From contig NZ_JBHSHC010000016.1 in assembly GCF_042652925.1 (NCBI RefSeq), forward strand, positions 1 through 64,000: a stretch of DNA of 64,000 nt, read 5' to 3'. Below are positions 60,844 to 64,000 of this stretch, piece after piece. The position numbers and the translations under genes were made by a program. This DNA is from Effusibacillus consociatus. GTDB taxonomy: Bacteria > Bacillota > Bacilli > Tumebacillales > Effusibacillaceae. Every line of letters starts with the position of its first letter. Position 1 is the stretch's first letter. The notes below the pieces were generated by a model, which worked only from the letters and a program-made list of their open reading frames with translations, was not told the origin of the DNA and did no database searches.

Positions 60844-61314
60844 TTACCAAATCCGGATTGCAAACAAAACAATTTGGAGTAGAACAAGTACCAGTTTGGA
60901 CAAGGTTCCGAGAATAAATCCGATTAACGATGCGAACCCGACTCGAGCAATTTGACCCGCTTTTTGCACCCGAATTAGTTCACCAGCCATGGCTCCGACA
61001 ACAGGACCCGCCAAGATCCCAAAAGGCCCCATCACAAACGGCCCGATCAGCATTCCGATTGCGGATCCCCAAATTGCTTGTTTGGAGCCACCCGCTCGTT
61101 TAATCCCCAAGACACTTGAAACCCAATCGGCCAGAAAGTTCAATGCGATCAGTAAAGCTTGTACCATCCAGAACCAGTACGGGAAGGCAGACCATCCTTC
61201 CAACAAGCCGTAAGAAATGATACCTGCCAAAACGAATAACGCTCCGGGTAATAAGGGGTAAAGCGTAAAAGCTATACCTGCGATAAACAATAAGATCGGT
61301 AAAACAAGCGTCAC
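60844..61314 (-). CDS. DUF456 membrane protein
   Basis: 156 residues with about four hydrophobic segments and the typical DUF456 glycine-rich stretches (AIWGSAIGMLIGPFVMGPFG, ILAGPVVGAMAGELI). Function unknown. The start follows GAGGAATCGCTAGTG. It is convergent with yneA. Confidence 0.87.
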   Translation of the reverse strand: MTLVLPILLFIAGIAFTLYPLLPGALFVLAGIISYGLLEGWSAFPYWFWMVQALLIALNFLADWVSSVLGIKRAGGSKQAIWGSAIGMLIGPFVMGPFGILAGPVVGAMAGELIRVQKAGQIARVGFASLIGFILGTLSKLVLVLLQIVLFAIRIW

Positions 61315-61419
61315 TAGCGATTCCTCCGTAATTTTTCATGTAAAGTAAAAGGCAAAGCCTGTATAATGAATGTATCATATAACAAGAGACTCGACCAAGT
61401 TGCCAGGAGGATCCAGATT

Positions 61420-63351
61420 TTGAGGCGTTTTCGAATTACTTTCATTGTACTAGGTTTTCTGCTGTTTATTGCAAGCATTCTTGTCTCACCTCAAGTATAT
61501 TCTTATTTTCAACCGGCTACTGGAGAAGGGCGTTATATTTTATTAAGATTAGAAGACGTTGGACCGGGAGATTTTTATGGAACACCGGAAGGGATAGGGA
61601 AGTTAAAAGCGGTATTGGGATACCTACAAGAGCAGAATGTTCCCTATCATATTGCAGTTGTACCCCGCTGGAAAAGGTACTCGGAACAGGGAGGGTGGCA
61701 GGAAGCAGGGATTGATACCCCAACACCGGTAACCGCATTGTTTGTTCAAGTTTTACGTGAAGCTCAGTCGCAGGGAGCCATCCTGGGAATGCACGGGTAT
61801 TCCCATCAATTTGGAGACTCTCCAAGAGCCGACGGACATCATAATTCCGGTTTTGGAAACGAGTTTAAAGTTCCAGGAGAGAACACTTCGGAAAGTCCAG
61901 CTTATGCCGCTGAACGTATTGAGAAAAGCCTTCGGGCATTTCAACTGAATGGGTTAAAGCCCGCTTTTTGGGAGTCGCCGCATTATAATTCAACACCCGG
62001 GCAACAGAAAGTATTTCGTTCTTATATGGGGCTAATCTATGAACCGAATAAGCTCCAACTGCGATCATTACGAGATATTGTATATGTACAGGAAGAAAAT
62101 GACTGGATTCGATCAAGTAATGGATCGGTTTACATTCCGGCTCCCCTTCGTTACATTTTTAATCAAGAGCGGGTTCAAGAAATTCTGGATAAATTAAAGG
62201 ATTATGATGGCCTTGCCAGTTTGTATTACCATCCGTATCTTGAATTTTCCTACCTGGAACCTGTTATGAAAAACGGAGAGGCAGTTTCACAAAACGGATT
62301 ACCGTTATATCAATACAAAGCAGGTGAATCCTCTCCACTTCATAAGTTGGTCGAAGGAATCAAAACGAGTCATTACCGGTTTGGAACCATTCATGATGTA
62401 GTCCCATTTTCTCCTGCTCATAGGGTTATGACAGCTTCACACCTCAAAGAAGGATGTTTATTGACTGGGGATGTAAACGGGGATGGTAAGGATGACTGGG
62501 TTGGGATCGATACGAATCGCGGACAGGCAATTGTCACACTTTCCAATTTAGAATGGCCGCGTAACAGGAAAACGGGTGAAGCGAGCAATTGGTTACACAA
62601 CGAAATGCTTAAGCAAAAAAGTGTCTTTTTGCTCATGGATTCGAATGGCGACAAGCAGATGGACCTGCTGCAGATTCGCGATCATGAATTGTTATTGTTT
62701 AAAAATCAGTCCGGTTCCTTTCGAAACGAACCGGAAAATGTCACTCTCCCTACGGAGCTCCAATCTTTACTGAAGGATAAGCAAGGCAAGGATGTAAAAT
62801 GGGTGTCCGGCTACCAGAAATCCAATCATCAATCGCTGCTCGTCAGACTCGAGCTAAAGCAACACAAAGGTCAGACCTTTGTTATCGAAAACCTCTCGCT
62901 TGTTTCCAAGGGCGTATTCGAAATCCCATCTTCTATTGCCTTGACTTTACAGACTCAAGCATTTCTTGGTGATGTAGACGGAAACGGCTATGCGGATTTA
63001 ATCTTAATCGATCCGAATACCAAACAGGTATGGGTGATGAAAGGGCAGGACAGCCAATTTGCAGCACCGGAAATCTGGTATTCTTCCAGTCATGGGGAAC
63101 GGGCGTCTGCGGCGGACTATAACGGTGATGGCAAAACGGATTTGTTATTTTATGATCGCAATGGAATTTGGCAAGTAGTTCATTCTAACGGTTCGAAGTT
63201 CGAAAGGATGCCGGCTTCGTTTGGACCGTGGGCACAAAATGTTAATGGGATGCCGGTATCGGGAGATTGGGACGGCAACGGCAAAGCGGATATTGGGCTG
63301 TATGACCCGAATCGCAGTTTTATAGATGCAGCGCTGTCCTATCAGGATTGA
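61420..63351 (+). CDS. DUF2334 polysaccharide deacetylase-like protein with FG-GAP/VCBS repeats
   Basis: 643 residues. An N-terminal transmembrane anchor (FRITFIVLGFLLFIASILVS) is followed by a DUF2334 domain (ILLRLEDVGPG, GMHGYSHQFGD, SLYYHPYLEF), which has the deacetylase fold. The C-terminal half has calcium-binding FG-GAP loops (DVNGDGKDD, DVDGNGYAD, DYNGDGKTD, DWDGNGKAD). It probably acts on extracellular polysaccharide. TTG 61420 lies 9 bases after AGGAGG; ATG 61366 overlaps the TATAAT (61362) and is unlikely. Confidence 0.8.
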   Translation: MRRFRITFIVLGFLLFIASILVSPQVYSYFQPATGEGRYILLRLEDVGPGDFYGTPEGIGKLKAVLGYLQEQNVPYHIAVVPRWKRYSEQGGWQEAGIDTPTPVTALFVQVLREAQSQGAILGMHGYSHQFGDSPRADGHHNSGFGNEFKVPGENTSESPAYAAERIEKSLRAFQLNGLKPAFWESPHYNSTPGQQKVFRSYMGLIYEPNKLQLRSLRDIVYVQEENDWIRSSNGSVYIPAPLRYIFNQERVQEILDKLKDYDGLASLYYHPYLEFSYLEPVMKNGEAVSQNGLPLYQYKAGESSPLHKLVEGIKTSHYRFGTIHDVVPFSPAHRVMTASHLKEGCLLTGDVNGDGKDDWVGIDTNRGQAIVTLSNLEWPRNRKTGEASNWLHNEMLKQKSVFLLMDSNGDKQMDLLQIRDHELLLFKNQSGSFRNEPENVTLPTELQSLLKDKQGKDVKWVSGYQKSNHQSLLVRLELKQHKGQTFVIENLSLVSKGVFEIPSSIALTLQTQAFLGDVDGNGYADLILIDPNTKQVWVMKGQDSQFAAPEIWYSSSHGERASAADYNGDGKTDLLFYDRNGIWQVVHSNGSKFERMPASFGPWAQNVNGMPVSGDWDGNGKADIGLYDPNRSFIDAALSYQD

Positions 63352-63396
63352 ATTTGTAACGATTTTCCGTTAGATTCCAAGATAGAGGTGAAAATT

Positions 63397-63912
63397 ATGT
63401 CAGTTGAAGAACATCGGAAAGAAGCTCCAAAAACAGTAACTTGTATGGTCATCACCGTGAGTGATACGAGAACTGAAGAGACCGACAAAAGCGGCCAACT
63501 CATGATGCAGCTTTTGAAAGAAAACGGATATCAAGTGGCAGATTATCGTATCGTAAAAGACGAGTACGACTCAATTCGAAGCTTGATTTCGGAAGGAGCA
63601 GCGTCTCCGGACATTGAGGCGATCCTGCTGAATGGGGGTACCGGAATTACTGATCGGGATACCACATACGAAGCGGTCGATTCGATGCTGGAAAAGAAGA
63701 TGCCCGGTTTTGGGGAAATTTTTCGTTATTTAAGCTTCACGGAAGATATCGGTCCGGCAGCAATTCTTAGTCGTGCGATTGCCGGGGTATGCCAAGGAAC
63801 CGCAGTTTTCTCAATGCCCGGATCCTCAGGAGCTGTGAAGTTGGCGATGACAAGAATCATCATTCCTGAGCTCGCACATGTCATGCGAGAGATTTACAAA
63901 GACAAGAAATAA
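63397..63912 (+). CDS. moaB: MoaB, molybdopterin adenylyltransferase-like
   Basis: 171-residue MoaB/MogA-fold protein with VITVSDTRTEETDKSGQLM, NGGTGITDRDTTYEA and SMPGSSGAVKLAM. It takes part in molybdenum cofactor synthesis. ATG 63397 follows ATAGAGGTGAAAATT. No other moa genes are in the window. It overlaps the next start by one base. Confidence 0.92.
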   Translation: MSVEEHRKEAPKTVTCMVITVSDTRTEETDKSGQLMMQLLKENGYQVADYRIVKDEYDSIRSLISEGAASPDIEAILLNGGTGITDRDTTYEAVDSMLEKKMPGFGEIFRYLSFTEDIGPAAILSRAIAGVCQGTAVFSMPGSSGAVKLAMTRIIIPELAHVMREIYKDKK

Positions 63913-64000
63913 TGAATTACGAAGAAAAGGTCCGTTCTGAACTGGTCAAATGGGAATCGGAAATGATGCAGGAAGCATGGGTGCTGCAGCGATGGTCGCG
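63912..64000 (+). CDS. EcsC family protein, N-terminal part only
   Basis: Starts at ATG 63912, within the moaB stop. The visible residues NYEEKVRSELVKWESEMMQE resemble the start of EcsC-family proteins, whose role is unclear. The gene runs off the window. Confidence 0.45.
   Translation, partial: MNYEEKVRSELVKWESEMMQEAWVLQRWS

Noticed and set aside
61366..61419. ATG 61366 as the start of the DUF2334 gene
   Set aside because: It overlaps the likely -10 TATAAT (61362-61367) and has no ribosome-binding site; TTG 61420 has AGGAGG at ideal spacing.
1..64000. CRISPR arrays
   Set aside because: No run of regularly spaced short direct repeats was seen on either strand.

Overview
The window looks like chromosomal DNA of an endospore-forming, Gram-positive member of the Bacillales. 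The gene neighbourhoods match the Bacillus subtilis ymfK-rodZ-pgsA-cinA-recA-rny-ymdB-spoVS and miaB-mutS-mutL-miaA-hfq-spoVK-hflX-ynbB-glnR-glnA-lexA-yneA blocks. Spore genes (spoVS, cotE, spoVK, YheC/D proteins), CodY, GlnR and Bacillus-type LexA boxes agree with this. The content suggests a deep Bacillales lineage such as Alicyclobacillaceae, but that placement is inference. No rRNA, tRNA or CRISPR array was seen.

Layout. 1-430: remnant of a transposase cut by the left edge. 657-5521: sbcDC, with a candidate LexA box upstream. 5.5-8.8 kb: a decay zone holding a possible structured RNA, a frameshifted HTH regulator, a small CPLC fragment, a frameshifted IS1380-type insertion sequence, and fragments of an EamA exporter and an MFS permease. 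8.9-15.8 kb: small metabolic genes, including alkA, DUF2797, yuzB, cbiX, a probable selenoprotein with an in-frame UGA and a bSECIS-like hairpin, a flavin amine oxidase, a NicO metal exporter and a trypsin-like protease. 16-32 kb: conserved housekeeping block (Med-like lipoprotein, ymfK, rodZ, yajQ-like gene, rimO, pgsA, cinA, DEAD helicase, recA, recX, rny, ymdB, spoVS, dipeptidase, PHP phosphoesterase, MBL hydrolase). 32.9-33.8 kb: gene-poor stretch bounded by two inverted copies of a structured repeat; a third, weaker copy lies after hfq. 33.8-39.8 kb: cotE followed by four spore-coat-associated genes: three ATP-grasp proteins and one degenerate ATP-grasp/amidoligase fusion. 39.9-41.1 kb: NlpC/P60 hydrolase under a ydaO-type c-di-AMP riboswitch. 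41.2-56.2 kb: miaB, mutSL, methyltransferase, miaA, hfq, ferredoxin, codY, spoVK, GTPase, UbiA-like protein, hflX, ynbB. 56.3-59.6 kb: glnR flanked by two glutamine synthetases. 59.7-64 kb: lexA/yneA divergent SOS pair, DUF456, DUF2334 with FG-GAP repeats, moaB and the start of an EcsC-like gene.

How they fit together. DNA repair and SOS form one theme (sbcDC, alkA, recA-recX, mutSL, lexA-yneA), with LexA-type boxes before sbcD, recA and yneA. Nitrogen control is a second (glnA-glnR-glnA with GlnR boxes, codY). Sporulation is a third. The most unusual items are the UGA-containing CC/Se-type gene, the coat-adjacent ligase cluster, and the repeated structured element placed directly before two ribosome-binding sites.
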